From Sympetrum striolatum (taxonomy: Eukaryota; Arthropoda; Insecta; Odonata; Libellulidae): DNA of 64,000 nt. Shown piece after piece: positions 46,401 through 59,691 of the stretch. Made by a program: the position numbers and the translations under genes. The stretch is from NCBI GenBank assembly GCA_947579665.1, contig OX388350.1, forward strand, positions 1,302,001 through 1,366,000, in the 5' to 3' direction. Numbering within the stretch: position 1 is the first letter of the stretch; each line of letters starts with the position of its first letter. Under the pieces are notes generated by a model. It did not search any database and had not been told where the DNA came from. It worked only from the letters and a program-made list of their open reading frames with translations.

Positions 46401-46894
46401 TATCGGTTTTGCCTCCCTCGTCTCACGGAAACTATTTTAATTTCCGGACGCCATTTGCATCGCGTAAGGGAGAGAGAGGTAGCACTATCGATGGCACTTC
46501 CTTCTATAATTCTGATAAGCTCTAATATTTCATTCAAGACACCATTTTCTCTCTTTATTGATTAATAAGACTTTCCGTAATCTTTGCTTTACCGTATTTA
46601 TCTCTTCTTCTTCAATCATCTACTTTTCTCTCATTTCTTTCGCACCATTTCCACCACCTGTTTTACTATCCACTGTTGAAGACTCGACCTCGACTAGAGT
46701 TTACGCTTTTTCCGACAATTCCACTGTGCCAGTCTACATTGTCCTCGGCAATTTAGCAATCGAACATTTATAATTATTAATTTTCTATATTTATTTTCTG
46801 ATTTTCATAACATTAGAGGTTGACAGAGTTGAAGCAATAATTCCCGACTGGGCTCGATACCTCTTTCCCGTGTTTGATGTCTTCGCCAAATTGA
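43460..46894. other. Anonymous DNA
   Basis: No supported gene. Overlapping open frames on both strands around 44160-44690 and 44870-45080 lack recognisable domains. The patch 44880-45080 is GC-richer than its surroundings. Confidence 0.45.
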
Positions 46895-46977
46895 GCACAA
46901 GGTGCAGTTTTAGTTCCGTGGGGATGAGAATCTTCCCTGAAAGTGGAAGCACTGGGTTCGAGTCCCAGATTCGTGCA
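46895..46977 (+). tRNA. tRNA-like pseudogene or SINE head
   Basis: A perfect T-arm (CTGGG-TTCGAGT-CCCAG, about 46951-46967) is followed by ATTCGTGC. That sequence can pair with GCACAAG about 80 bp upstream with one mismatch and one G-T pair. The region between them does not give a convincing D arm, and the anticodon arm is weak with no T at position 33. This looks like a decayed tRNA or a tRNA-derived SINE head and not a working gene. Confidence 0.35.
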
Positions 46978-49237
46978 AATTTATCAATTTCATTATTCAT
47001 TTCTTAGTTCTCAACGAATCTTTTATATTTAAGCATAACTCCCTTTTTTGGTCATAACTTTACTTTCTAATAGTTTGTTTTTATCCAGACTTCCTCTTAC
47101 AACTCCAACCAACGATTGCCGACATCTCAGTTAATTTTCAATGGCTTCGGCGTTCACATTCGCGTATCTTACAAACTTCATTTTAGTGGCGATGCAACTC
47201 TTTTAGTTCCCTTCTATCTAGTCTTCCGCTAATTAGTTACTAAAGCGTAACAATCATAAAAGTTAGTGCCTACGACCAACAGCAGCTAAGACCAGCTAAG
47301 AAGGTATTCCTTCAGTTGCTATTCTTCGATTCGTGCTTTTAAATAATATTCGTTGCTTTAGCGCGGTCTGACACTATAGTAGTTCTTACTTCCTAAAGTG
47401 TGAAAACCCGAGATCGCATTGGGCATTCCAAAGGTAAAAGGACGGAAGCTTCAGCTTTTGAGAAATGGAAGCGAATAAAATGTTGTTCGGATGCCATAGG
47501 GGACTCCCCCAAATGCGCCTCCCCTCTCATGAATCAAGGAATGAATTACCCCAACTCTTTCTCGTGTCACGTGATCCAATATTATGATGAGTTTTTTTGC
47601 GTACACTTATCGACTCACGACATCTACGAGTACACGCTGCTGATCATTTACTGTACTGTAGCATGAGATACATAGTCAATCCGATTTCCATATCGCCTAA
47701 TATATGAAAAGTATTACTTTTGAATGGTCTGTTTTTGGCATTTATATTTTCGTTTTGTCTTGCGGAATTTGAATTGCCAGTGAAGCAATATGGGCGTATA
47801 ATTTTATTTCATTTTTTCTTCGCTTACCGTGTTAGTTCAATGTCTAACGCTTCTCTCGCTATGCTAAGAAGATTCTTTGCAAGCAGAAGAACCAGTATTC
47901 AGAAAATGCCTTGTAAATGTAATCGTAATGGAAGCGAAGGTCTTCGATTAATTTCATATTAGTCACACTTATTTTCCTTGAGATACTTTAAAAATAAACA
48001 TCATACAGGTTTTTGCTCTAACATTTTACAAATCGTGAATCGTATTAAATAATTCAATAATAATAATAAACAGTTCACAAATTCACTATCATTCTTGTCT
48101 GTATGGTCTGTGTCTTCGTGAACTCTAAATTCAGACACAAGTTCTTGTAAACAATAATTCCTATTTTTGGAGATTTTACTTCTACCAAGAGCACGTTACC
48201 GCAAAAAGTTGTGAAAATCCGAGTTGATAACTAAAGTATCGGAAGTATTCATCGGATATCAAAATTCATTACTTAAGACTTGTTCCATTTCCGATTTGTG
48301 AAAGGTGGAAGGAGATGACATTTCCTTAAGCAATATATTGGAAAGCGTCTACATTTAAAATCGTCTCGATTTGCTTCAAAGCGAAGGGTAAAAAAATTAC
48401 TTCATTCAACCCCTCAAAGTTCGGAGTCCAGCGGATGCGTTTTTTTCTCGTATTGAGTTCGATTTAATCGCGTTGAAATCGATTGGAGTTTCGCTGATTC
48501 CAAGTGAAAGTTATCGCATCAGAAAAGAGGGACGTGGAGTCGATTCGATAACAGTTCTTTTTTCGAATGCATCAGCATATTGCCTCTGTGGAGAAATGGC
48601 TGCCCAAGAAAATCATCTGGAAATGGATGGCTGTGTTGTGGGGACCCTCGCTGCAGCTGTCTAATCTATCTTCAGATGTATAAATTGAAGAAAAATAACG
48701 CTTGCACTAGCTCCAATGTTTGAAAGAAAAACAAACTTCCACTTTATCAACAGAATCAATGGGTATCGAAAATCCAAGTTTCTCCGAATTGACCTCAGAA
48801 ATTAGAACCACCAAAAATACGATATTTGCCCGCACTAGCAGAGATTGAATTATCATCACGTAGCTCGGCTCTAACTTTCCACTCTTAAAATCACTGTTCG
48901 TTATTCATACTTATTCAGTTACTCTCCTCACCCAAATGTCGTGCTTTCCTCGATGAATACACTAATAGAAGGAGTTAGCAAATCAGTAAGAACGAATAAA
49001 ATGATAAAGCCTTTCGAGATTCTATCTCACGTATACATGTTCTATGCAATTGGTGAACGGATCCTCCATCAAATATCTTAGTCTCGTTCCATTGTTTTTG
49101 TGTAAATATCCAACGTGATACTTACTTTCAACAAATTATTTGCTTAGTTTATTCGCCATTGATTCCTTAAATTATTTTGTTTCCGGAACAAAAATGTCTA
49201 TTAAATGGTAGAAAATCAATAGGAGTCAATGAAGAGG
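46978..49237. other. Anonymous DNA
   Basis: No gene or repeat family recognised. The open frames are short and A+T-biased. Confidence 0.45.
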
Positions 49238-49326
49238 GATCAATGTACTCTCCTTTTGATCTATATACTCTTACTTTGATCAATATACTCTCCTTTCGAT
49301 CAATATAAACTCCTTTGATGAATGAA
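49238..49326. repeat. Minisatellite, copy 1 (four units)
   Basis: Four units of about 20-21 bp built on GATCAATATACTCTCCTTTC, ending GATGAATGAA. The same block with five units occurs 2 kb downstream at 51236-51344, so the minisatellite has been duplicated or is part of a repeated element. Confidence 0.85.
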
Positions 49327-51235
49327 TACATGGATAGCTTCAAGATCATTTGCGTTGACCACTATGGGGAGGGGATAAGAGGAAGAACCTGCACAGACTG
49401 TTATGTTCGTTGTATTTGATTGCATTTTTATTAGCACGGCTACAGCTAAGGTACAAATACGCATAAGGAAAAAGGGGAAGAAATGCATGAGGATATTTCA
49501 CAGAATGAATAAGACTCAGGGATTAGTGGAGAGTGAATGAGGAAGTTTAGGAGAGCAGGCGATAGGTAACTATCATGGTTTGTTGTTAAACATCTGAAAT
49601 AGAACAGATTTGTTTCTGAAATCTTTTGTCGAAATATTCTACCAATACCAAAATTATAAATGTTTTCGTGTAAACTTAATAAAAGTAAATTAAGATATAT
49701 TTAGGACGATTCATCCGAACTAGAATGTCTCAATTTCATCATTTGAAAGTTGCAATTATTTTCAATCGGAGTCTTCCCACCTCTTTCAGCCCAATGCACG
49801 TTAATAAATAAAGATAAAAATCATATTCGGGTGGAAATGTGATATTTGGTAGTTATTGTACTAGAACATCATTCCGTTGAATATACGGTTTTCTAAATTA
49901 AATTATAATTTGAGGAAAAAATTGTTATAAACGTTTTCAGATGGCAGGTTAGTTTTTGTAATCTAAGTCATAAAATATTGGGTAGCATAATATTAGAATA
50001 CATTTTGTTTTCTGTTCTGCGGTATAACAATCCACACCGGTCCATACAACTGCCTCGAGGACCACTACAGTGGTAATACGCTTTTTCCGAAAATTCTTAC
50101 ACAGTAATCTTATCTGTCCAGTATCATGAGAATTAAAATGTAGAAATACTTCCATAGAATCGTATCAGATGTCTCAATGACTCGGAAGATCTATATTTCA
50201 TAAATATTTCATTAAACATGGATTCCCTAGTGGTGCATGAACATCGATTTCTGGCCTTCCTTCGCAATTCTTGGCATCTCTCGCTTACACCCGCTTACAC
50301 TGCATTCACCAGCATTTTTGGCGATTCTTCAAAATAACTTCGGGTTCAGAAAGAGGCTTATCCTAGGTTACACTTGCATGTGCCCACGTAGCTCCTCTGC
50401 CATCCATCCGCGTATGATTGTATAGTCAGTTCGCAAAATAGCGGCGGATGACTTTTTGTCAGTTTTTGTACAGTCGTTTTATTTTCGTTTGTTTTCCTTC
50501 CCTATAATTGATTTCCACGTAAATTGGATACGGGGAAAATGAGGATCTATCTTTCTTCATTTAAACAGTCTTGAGCCTCTTGGTTTTTGGAATCTGATAC
50601 GTCTTATTTTAAATCGCTTCTTCTGTTATGCGGTGAAGTCAATGGAAATATCCTTGGGAATCTATAAGGGCGATTCCACTAAGGTTGTTCTAATTATGAA
50701 ATCTGCTAGGCACTCCTATGCACCACAAATCTGCCGCACATTACAGCTGATTTGTGAGGTAAAGAAACGTGGTCCTCTTTACTAAACTTTTCTGGGTAGG
50801 AAAATATCAAAAAATCAATATTTTTATAATCCATTCCTCCTGAATTTTTCCAGGTTCCTCCCGATCGCCATCGTTAAGCCGAAGCTTACTCGTCGCTTAT
50901 CTCGAGAAACAATTTTACGAGTTCCATTTTGGGCCTTAAACTTGCGTTTCTTACTCCTCCAATTGCAATTCGTTGCTATTTTAATATTTTATACGCTCAA
51001 TTCAAGTTACTGCTTTTCATGGATCTAAAAATATTTCACCTCTGATATTTCTCAAGCTTTCATTAATTATAACTAACGCAGGTCAATGACTGATTGGCGA
51101 AGAAGCGAGTGCGTCGTTTTATTCTAAGCGGTGGACTACCTGGGTCACGTGGGGGTGTAAGATTCATTGGGGCGCATTACTCAGGGCGAAGCGCCTGAGG
51201 AGAAAAACGTTCCTCGGAGAAGTGATCTTCGGAGT
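49327..51235. other. Anonymous DNA between minisatellite copies
   Basis: No gene recognised. Apart from the minisatellites, I saw no homology between the flanks of the two copies. Confidence 0.45.
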
Positions 51236-51344
51236 GATCAATGTACTCTCCTTTTGATCAGTATACTCTCTCTTTCCTCAATATACTCTTACTTTGATCA
51301 ATATACTCTCCTTTCGATCAATATATACTCCTTTGATGAATGAA
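51236..51344. repeat. Minisatellite, copy 2 (five units)
   Basis: Five units of the same 20-21-bp repeat as at 49238-49326, with one extra unit (CTCTCTTTCCTCAATATA region). The last units and the GATGAATGAA end are nearly the same as in copy 1. Confidence 0.85.
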
Positions 51345-52084
51345 AAGGAACACTAGTACACTTCCTCCGATTTGTTACTTTGGCAACATGTTTCGCTAGC
51401 ATCATCTTAGGCTAGAGGCCAATAGGAGGTAACGCCTTCGCACATCGAATTTATTCCTCTGATGAATTTTGCGCTAAACCGAGGGCAATCAATTCCTTCC
51501 ACTTTACCCCTTTATTAAACCTTTCCACCGAAATCTTAAATACGTGAAGTATAGAAGGGTAACATAGGTCGGCTGGAGCTAAAAAATGTCTCAACTTCCA
51601 AGGTTGGCTGATTTAGAAGATTTCAAAAAGGATTGTTCGAGTTTATTGGCATGGTGCCAATTATATTTTTCAGTTGCAAAGCTTTCGTATAAATAGTATA
51701 TGAATCGTACAAAAAATAAAAGAATGATACGAAATCAAACAATTTTATTCCCTAGGTAGTTACTGAAATGTTGAGTATGCATCTTCCTATAATGGGCACT
51801 CTGCATCCAAATAGACTCCAAAGAAAATATAAGATAATCGTAATTGCAGTTCCATGCAGTAATGAGGGGGAACGCAATTGGTCGCACTTTTTGGTCCATT
51901 TGTGGCGGTTGGCGACGATTTGCTCTCCCAAGAAGGGCTTGTGATGTGGCAACCGCATTCAATGGTAGTGGCACTTTTACAACTAAAATATTTCAAATTG
52001 AAACTGTTGAAAACGAACTACAAACGCTATAAGAGTGAGCATAATTGAAAAAAATAGATGATCACGAATTATGGTTGTAAGCCT
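51345..52084. other. Anonymous DNA
   Basis: No supported gene. Three overlapping minus-strand frames at 51735-51996 lie in one GC-richer patch and none resembles a known protein. Confidence 0.45.
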
Positions 52085-52150
52085 CTCCAGCCAGCACAAG
52101 TATGTGCTCATCGGATTTGAACTCAGGACCTCAGCGTGTCGAGATTAACA
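52085..52150 (-). tRNA. tRNA-derived fragment (SINE-like)
   Basis: On the minus strand the order TTAATCTCGACACGCTGAGG, TCCTG, AGTTCAAATCC resembles the anticodon-to-T-arm half of tRNA-derived SINE heads, with a B-box-like AGTTCAAATCC. No matching A box or acceptor stem was found, so a functional tRNA is unlikely. Confidence 0.35.
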
Positions 52151-55057
52151 CCCGCAATACGAGGAAATTGTAAAACGAATGGCGGATGAAATCAGCAGCA
52201 AAAGGCAAATCGATGGTAATGCAAGAGATCTATTGGTAAATGCATGGGCCTCAGTATTCCAATCCCAACCACTTTTTCTTTACTCCTTGACAGCATCCCC
52301 GTCTTCTATTCCTTCCGAAAACTCTCGCCTTTGACGAAATAAAACGTCGGCGAATGTGCGCATCGAAATTGAGCGCAGTCTTTCACAAGTATGAGAACGA
52401 AGGGACTGAAGGAGTATATCTCAGTGAGTCGATATTCCCAGAGGACAAGTTGATTGGATTATTTCGTAGCTGTCACTTCCCGTTCCTCTCTATTCCATAA
52501 TGTATTCTCTGAACAGATGATCGCTGATTTGCACATGTATGTCGACTCATTCCGCTTCGCCGCAAATGTATTTTGAGGCTCCCGAGTGTAGCGGCCAAAT
52601 ACCTCAGAATCCAAAATCCCTGGTTTCATTAATCGCGATTTGATTGAAGTCTTTCCATATTTATGCATTTGTAAGTGTCTTCCGTTTGTTTCATTCCTTA
52701 AATTTAAATTATTCTAAAGCTCTTCATTCATATGATTGGCAAAAAAGTGTAATCTTCTGTTGACTCATCAAAGATGGTTCTTTGTACGAAAAATTTATAT
52801 GTACTGATAGAGGGAATGAAATAGGCTGATAGTGAATTAGAGGTTTCAGAAACTATTTAAAGCCGTAGTTATTGTCTTACCTACTTTACCAACAGTTTTT
52901 GAAAAAACTATAAGACTACCAAAAGGTCGAAAATCCGGGAATACCTTAAATCAGGATTTTGAAAAGTTCCTATGAAATGCGCTCCCACTTGACATTAAAC
53001 GCATTTTTATCAACTGCGAACGAGTTACATACTTTGCTATCCATGAGTCTAGATTCTTCTGCTATCTTTAATAAATCTAAAGCGGATCCCCGTCTCCATA
53101 TTGAACCAAATTTTGTAACACTATTTGATTTGGTAATTAACAAAATGGAACTAATCGTAAGTCAGAAACCGTTGTTATCTGCCTATCTATGACAGCATCA
53201 CGCAAACACGGATTATGATAAATTATGGCAGAATGATGATGTATGCCGTGGAGTTGCATTTAGGATACTTTCTTTACCAATACATTTTTCTATCAGTAAA
53301 TTTTGTTCGATAATACATCTGAAGGGGAGGAGGAGATGGTTCATCTATTTACTCTAAATTTCTATAAATAAAGGTTATCCAACTTTAAAGATCGGTACAT
53401 AAGTCAAATATTTCTCACATAAAAATGTGAAGTTAATTATGGCCCCTTGAAAGTTTTATTTATTTTGCAAAGTGAGAATAGAGCATACGCAAGGGAGACA
53501 AGTATCACATAAAGAAAACTTAATTCAGATTTCTAATATTATCGTTGTTTATAAATTTCGGGTCAAAATAACGAACTTTGATAAAATATACGCTATGTTT
53601 TAACGTTGAGAATCAACGAGTAGATCACCTCGAAGTAGTAAATGAAACTGTTAATACGATTAATTAGAATGTGAACAGAAAATTGAAAATAAATAAGCGA
53701 CAGTTTTCTGTTCAAGATTTTGTTAATTTTTGTTTTTCTTGTTTAGAGTCTCCTCCGTTTAAAATAATGTTTCTGCTCGGATCAAATTAAAACAAAAACG
53801 ACACCAAACAAATGAAGGCAATAGTACTAGGAAACGAGGACACAAGCTTGCTTACTGAACTTCTTGATTGATATGATTTCGTACAGAAATTTTAAATGGA
53901 ATTGAGATAAAACATAATTTTAGCGTTAGAAAAAGTTAATATCAAAATTGTTTCGGCGATCTGAAGTGATTTGGCGAAGAAGATTACAAATGCGAAATAT
54001 TAATGGAAAGTTAGGCGATAATGAAAGACACGTACAATTCACGAAAGTAGAGACTTTATGTTGCATTTATGGAAGTGATAATTGAGTTGCAGTGTAGCGT
54101 AAGATACGAGAATCCGTCGTCCCAATGACTTTTATCAAAGATAAGTTACTTAATTTAAGTGACACCCTCCGGAGACACCCTCCTGATTGCCCATTCACAC
54201 TCAGGGACGCCTCATCAATCCAATCAATCTGTCCAAAGAAAGGGAACCAGGTTTCCTCGTCTTCCCCTCTCTTCCGTCACTCCTTGTAAGTCCGTACTAA
54301 TCCGTACTTTTGTTGGCTTGTGTACGATCAACGAACTTGCGTATCCTACGGTTCGCTCTTCTTTCCCTCACTCGGTTTCGGTGACTTCATTCATTTGGTT
54401 AAGTATCAATGGCCCACAGATCTCTCTGTCCACTCTATTCACTTGTTATGTCTCCGATTGTCCGAAATTTCTTTACCGAAATTTACCAGCGTATATATTT
54501 ATAATATTTCACCCAATCTTAAAAGTGCTCCCAGCTACGTGAATGGCTTATTTCTATGATTCATTTCAATGCGGATGCCGTCGCACAAGGACTTTGATCT
54601 GCGTCGACGTATTAGAAGACAGTTGATGGAATCGTATCAGACATACCAGTGGGTGATATGATTCCATGCATATGTGAGGGTAGTATTTCTCAATATCTGT
54701 CACCATCGTGTGTATTGGGTTCTCAAAGGAAACTATTACACAGGATATGTCAGCTAAGATACTAATAAAATACTCAGAATCATGTAGCGAAATCGAGATT
54801 GAAATAGAATATGAAAAACGTTATAAGTATGGTAGTGTATGGAGGCAAGAATAGTATAGAATTGAATAAGTCCTCCTTATTGGGGAATGTAATTACTAGA
54901 GTTTGCATGGTCAAGTTGTTATGGCCTAAGATGTTGAATTCGTACTTATTAAGGCAAGAGAAATGATTTTTATCGATACTCCGCGAACTATTGGACCGCT
55001 TGCCACAGTATGCGAAGACCACATTTCAAAAGCGTATTGAATACGTTGCCTAAGTAA
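52151..55057. other. Anonymous DNA
   Basis: No supported gene. The largest frame (plus strand, 54159-54542) is Ser/Thr/Pro-rich, has no domain and overlaps another frame on the same strand. Confidence 0.45.
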
Positions 55058-56095
55058 GAACCCTGCAAGCCGCCTTTAGGCGTGTGGCAGGGGGTACAGG
55101 CACCTTCACTCTTTTCTCCTAAACGAATTTCTTTCGCGTACTTTTCACGGAAATAATGAATTTATGAAAAGATTCGTTCTAGCATCTATTTATCTTCCTG
55201 GCAATATCAGAACGGCCCATATAACAGGAGGGTCGCATTATATCGATTACATCATCTGAGAACGTAATTTCTCTGAACTTATTTAGTTCGTTTATCCTTT
55301 GAATTAGTCTTATGATTCCCATCCCGCTTCCTGTAGCATCTGTGTGACACTCGCTGTTTTATCGTAGCAATTCCTTTCAAATCGTATCGCCTTTCGTTGT
55401 ACTTTTTCTAAATCCCGAATATGAAATTTGTCGGCGGGGTCCCATACACTACATGCATACTCAAGGTGAGGCCTAACTAACGCTAAGTAAAATCGCTCGC
55501 GAACATTTTCTTCGCTCCTACCGACTATTCTTTTGACGAAGCCGAGTTTCTTAAGTGCTTTTCCACATATATTTCGGATGTGGGTACTCCATGATAGATT
55601 ATTCCTGAGAGTTATTCCAAGATAATTCACCGATTCTACTGTCATTAGATTAACCCATCGGAGGCTGTAAGAATAACCATTTTCTATACATTTTCTTTCG
55701 AAGAAGTTAGCTACTGAACACTTTTCTACATTAAGCTCTAATTGCCAATCATCGCACCAGTTCATAATTCTATCTAAGTCGTCGGTCCCGACGGTCCGAT
55801 TACACTACCCTAAGGGACGCCCGAGGTTACCAAGTCGGAACTAACGCCATCGAGTACTACTCGTTGCTCCCTATCGGTGAGAGAGTCTTTTATCCAGTAA
55901 TTACTTCTGCGTTGATACCTGCAACTTCTAATGTTTGCCGCTATTTATGATGGGGTACCTTATCGAAAGCCTTCCGTAGATCTAAAAATATCGCATCGAC
56001 TTGCTTATGTTTTTCAGCAGAGTTTAGAACATCTTGTACTAATAAAGCCAGCTGAGACTCTCAAGAAGGAGTCTTACGAAAACCAGCAATTACAC
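55058..56095 (-). mobile_element. CR1/L2-like LINE, 3' part with internal deletion
   Basis: Reading on the minus strand from about 56095, decayed coding sequence includes DAIFLDLRKAFDKVPHHK (reverse transcriptase motif A, about 55945-55998). Downstream are ITG-KTLSPIG-type remnants and a GV-PQGS-like motif B with a stop in it. At about 55795 the sequence jumps directly to DDLDRIMNWCDDWQLELN. The segment with the catalytic YADD box is therefore missing. From 55765 to 55310 a clean open frame of 151 residues covers the thumb and C-terminal region (VNYLGITL, LVRPHLEYACSVWDP, LEKVQRKAIRF). The 3' UTR ends at the AAGAACCCTGCAAGCCGCC block. The copy is non-functional. Confidence 0.85.
55310..55765 (-). 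pseudogene. LINE reverse transcriptase C-terminal fragment
   Basis: The 151 residues contain the post-palm signature W-L-LN-KC, YLGITL, W-HI--I-GKA-KKLGF, the LVRPHLEYACSVWDP box and LE-VQRKAIRF. These are typical of the CR1/L2/jockey group of non-LTR retrotransposons. The frame starts at an internal Met created by the upstream deletion. It ends GWES next to the sequence that corresponds to 1420-1440 at the other copy. Confidence 0.85.
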
Positions 56096-57215
56096 GAAGT
56101 AGAACTAAATAAGATTATGAGTAAACCTTAGCAGAAAATAATTAATACCACTTGCGAAATATGTGATGAAGGGCCTAGAAAACAAAAATATTGAAAGGCA
56201 TGGATTCATTCAAAACTTATAAAAATCGCCGCAATGAAAGTATGATTGATGCTTTCTTCATAAGTTCCAAAGACGACATATGGAAGTATGTTTCGGACAA
56301 AATGGGAGAGGAAGGCCAAGAAAGAATTTCCCGATGACAAACATGAATGTGACAGTACGTAAGGAATTGGAAAGCATTGAGGAGAGAAGGAGGATTATAA
56401 ACATGTTTGGCGAGCACTTTGAAGAGATGAACCTCGAGTCTTCGATTGATCTCTTCCGGTCTCTTTAATTCCCTCGGGAGAGGATCACTATCTATCGAAT
56501 CCTCATTTTTCCTCGTAAATTCGGAAATGGGCCGTCGCAATTTCGAACAGCGCCGCCAGGCGGAAGCGGTTGGGGTTCGAACTACGAATATCGTTCTGCT
56601 GGCACACCATTTTTAATCTCAGAGAAGTATTCGTGAAATAAGTAACAAAATAAACAGTTTTCAGATGCGTCCTGAAAAGTATTGCTGTTTTCGTTACTAT
56701 GAGATTCTCTTTCCTATTACTACTGCAATAACAGTATCCATCGTTACTCACTCTTTACCACGGGATGCGAGAGCTTCAGACCGTAATATTTTCCGTTCCG
56801 AAATGCGCTCATTTCAAACGGAAACGACAAATTGCGCTATAATTCCGATTTCTTCCGTCAGACAGCAAAAATTCTACTCGTAACCGTTTATTTTAAGCAC
56901 ACACTTATATTTATTATACCACCGCAGTTAGGTCAGGTGGTGACGTTAAGTAGTAAAACAATATTTTTAAAATAAATAAATATAAAATGAATATAAATAT
57001 AAATACACAATACACCGATGAATTATTATGAAAACAAACAGCATTGTAAATTAGTTATAAGTAAAATGTGAATTTTAAATAACCTTGAAACAGCATCTAC
57101 ATGGCTTTCAACAATCATTTAATCGAAGATATATTGTATAAAATACATTCAATTGAGGAGTAATACAGTATATTATATATCTATATACACATATCATCAT
57201 AACAATTACATCTAT
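56096..57215. other. Anonymous A+T-rich DNA
   Basis: No gene recognised. Short (TA)-rich runs at 57165-57215 lead into the diverged array-element copy. Confidence 0.45.
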
Positions 57216-58313
57216 TATATAGAAGTTTCTCCGTATACACCTATATACACAATTATTCATTCATATGGGATCAAAATTCTAAGATATTCCACAAGTGTCA
57301 CTGACTTGAAATTTTTACGACGTGTTGGTCATATCGTGTAACCACCAAAAAAAGCGAATGCCAACCTCAGTGTCGTGGACTCGATGCCCGAACTTTTCGA
57401 TAAAGATGCATTGCGGGGATTTAAAATTTTTTTGTGGTATTTCCTACAAATTATTTATATTATTCTTGAAATTCGAGGAAGCCATGCATATCCACAAAGA
57501 CATCTTCGAAGATTATCCTTGGTTCGTCGCTAGGTGAGGGCAAATATTCTCCTATTTGAAATGCATTGCGGCGATTTTAAAGATATTTTTTAATCTCTTC
57601 TCGATAACATGGAAATTTAAATCCCGGCATGTGAATAGAGATCATAAATACATTTCATATACGCTGTTTAACTTTTACCTGATGATCCTTGGTTCGATTC
57701 CGGAGCGCCATTTACATTCATCTATGCATTGCAAATGGGGATAATGAAATCTTATTTTAGGTTCTTCCCGGCATGATATCGACTTCAAACTTTGGATTAA
57801 ATAAGTTTTATTCCTCCCAGGTCTTTATATGTTTTCTCATTTTTCAAAGGGATCCTGGGTTCGCACCAGGTGTCTCTACTATAAGACGTGTATGGCGGGA
57901 ATTTCAAATTATTTATAATTCATTTACCGATAAGGTGGAAATTCTATGGCCAGCCATGTGAACAGAAGTAATGAATCTTTCATAAATACAATTTATTGTT
58001 TATTTTATGATGATTGGTTCAACGCCAAGGCACGATTTGCGTTCCACTATCCAATTAAACGCGAATACGAATTTCTTTTCAAGGCATTCCCGATAATCGA
58101 CTTGGAATTTTAGAAACGGACAGATTATCCTAAAGCAAATAGTTTAATGCAATTTCATCTTAAGAATGTCCTGGATTTGACACCAGGTCACTTGGATACT
58201 GAATCGTTCACATTTGGGTTCCGATATCCTTAATTTTCAAACCAATTAGAACTTTGCAAAGTACAGTATTTTAAACATATGCTTGCAGTATGCAATCTAC
58301 TTATACTCGTATA
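57216..58313 (-). repeat. Dispersed, ancient full-length copy of the array element
   Basis: Read from the tail, there is a degraded spacer (TCTATTATATAGAAGTTTCTCC, about 57212-57233). The variant tail follows (GGGATCAAAATTCTAAG), with the conserved GACTTGAAATTTTTACGAC block. Degenerate modules come next, with motifs near 57380 (GACTCGATGCCC), 57519 (GGTTCGTCGC), 57690 (GGTTCGATTCC), 57859 (GGGTTCGCACC), 58016 (GGTTCAACGCC) and 58174 (GATTTGACACC). The head is at 58277-58313 with TTGCA-GTA-TGCAA. It keeps class A order and spacing but is far more diverged than the array units. It fixes the element's boundaries as head, modules, tail and spacer. Confidence 0.85.
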
Positions 58314-59641
58314 CTATATAAACATAACTTATAACATAATCTTTCTGACAATATTTTATGTGAGACATTTTCAAAAGCGGGGAATTTAATTAAATTTTAG
58401 AATAGGATTCGTGTAATTAAGGAAACTGCCTCCAAAAACGGTGGAGACATTTCCTGCGGCACTTAATTGTTTTTCGGTGTTTCTGCTCTTTTAACATCGT
58501 ACAGACTGTGATTACGCTTGGAATGTTCTCATTACGGAAGCATTACATCTCTGTACATCAGTCAATTAACAGACAAATACTTGAGAGGCGTTAAAATGTA
58601 TTTAATCATTTCTTTCAAAGTGAATGAGGAGTACTTGTCAAAGTCGTGGTGATTGCTCAATCTACTGTAGGGGATTGGATTTAGGTATAGTTATAAAAGT
58701 ATCGAATATTCGGCTCCAAACTACATTCCGGAAAATCCTCGTTTTTAGAATATCTGAGGAGACAATAGAATCTTCCCGGAGGCCTTCTGTAATCTCTGCA
58801 GCGAGTCGATTTAACCTTTGCCACCCCTTTTGCAAGTTTGCTTCGGCACTTGGATTTTCTCATCACCAATGTACACAATCGGTGACGCCTTCAAAGTTTG
58901 CTCTCCGCGAGTGGTCTTTCTTCCGATGGAGGAGACCAATGGCACACACACGAATTGCGGATTCAAATGTGTTGTGGTGAACATCGTCGATGAAGAATAT
59001 CAAAACTATGAAAGTTTTTAAGGGCTCAAATGAATTTTCCTTATCCTTGACCTACGTTGACAAATTTAGAAAATGTATCCGATAAGTTTAGTTGTGATTT
59101 AATAATTTGTGCAATTTTTATTGAGATCCATGAGATTGTCCCAATTTAGTAAAACAACTTTATCATAATGTAATATTTATAAATAGCATAACTTTCGTAG
59201 CCATTGTGTGTGAGGCAATCGTAAAAGTTGTAATATTAATATTAAAAATAAAGATAAAGTTACATTTTCTCCAAGCATTCACTAAATTAAATATACGTCC
59301 GTTTTCGTTCCAAGAGTTTTTGGTATATCTTACATAAAATATTTACATGAATAAAAATATTTTATTCATAATAATAAAAATTAAATTATTTTTATTATTA
59401 AATCAATCTCCTGCTTGCGTACGTATCAAATTTGGATTAACATCAACTGTGCAGCATTTGAGCAATAGTCTATAAATTTATAACTATATATGCAGCAATT
59501 CATGCCCCTAATATTCCGAAATATCAACTTACGAATTAAGATTCATTTATATGATTGAGACGATTACAGTTCTCTTTTATCCTTTCATTCCGATCGTATC
59601 TTTTGGTTTTTTTGATGCAATATTTACTCTCAAGAAGAAAA
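58314..59641. other. Anonymous A+T-rich DNA
   Basis: No gene recognised. Overlapping frames at 58624-59021 have no domain. Confidence 0.45.
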
Positions 59642-59691
59642 GGAAGTGACTGGGACTCGAACAAAAGATGTTTTATCCATTGAATTTCCAT
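59642..59691 (-). tRNA. tRNA-Arg-like remnant lacking the anticodon arm
   Basis: On the minus strand TTCAATGGATAAAACATC resembles the D-arm/A-box part of arginine tRNAs. It is followed directly by TTTTGTTCGAGTCCC (T-arm/B box) and CACTTCC. The anticodon arm is missing. This may be a deleted tRNA pseudogene or a chance match. The acceptor 5' strand was not found. Confidence 0.3.

Noticed and set aside
54159..54542. 127-residue frame
   Set aside because: Low-complexity Ser/Thr/Pro composition, overlapping frame on the same strand, no motif.
56570..56590. B-box-like GGGGTTCGAAC
   Set aside because: Isolated match with no other tRNA or element feature.
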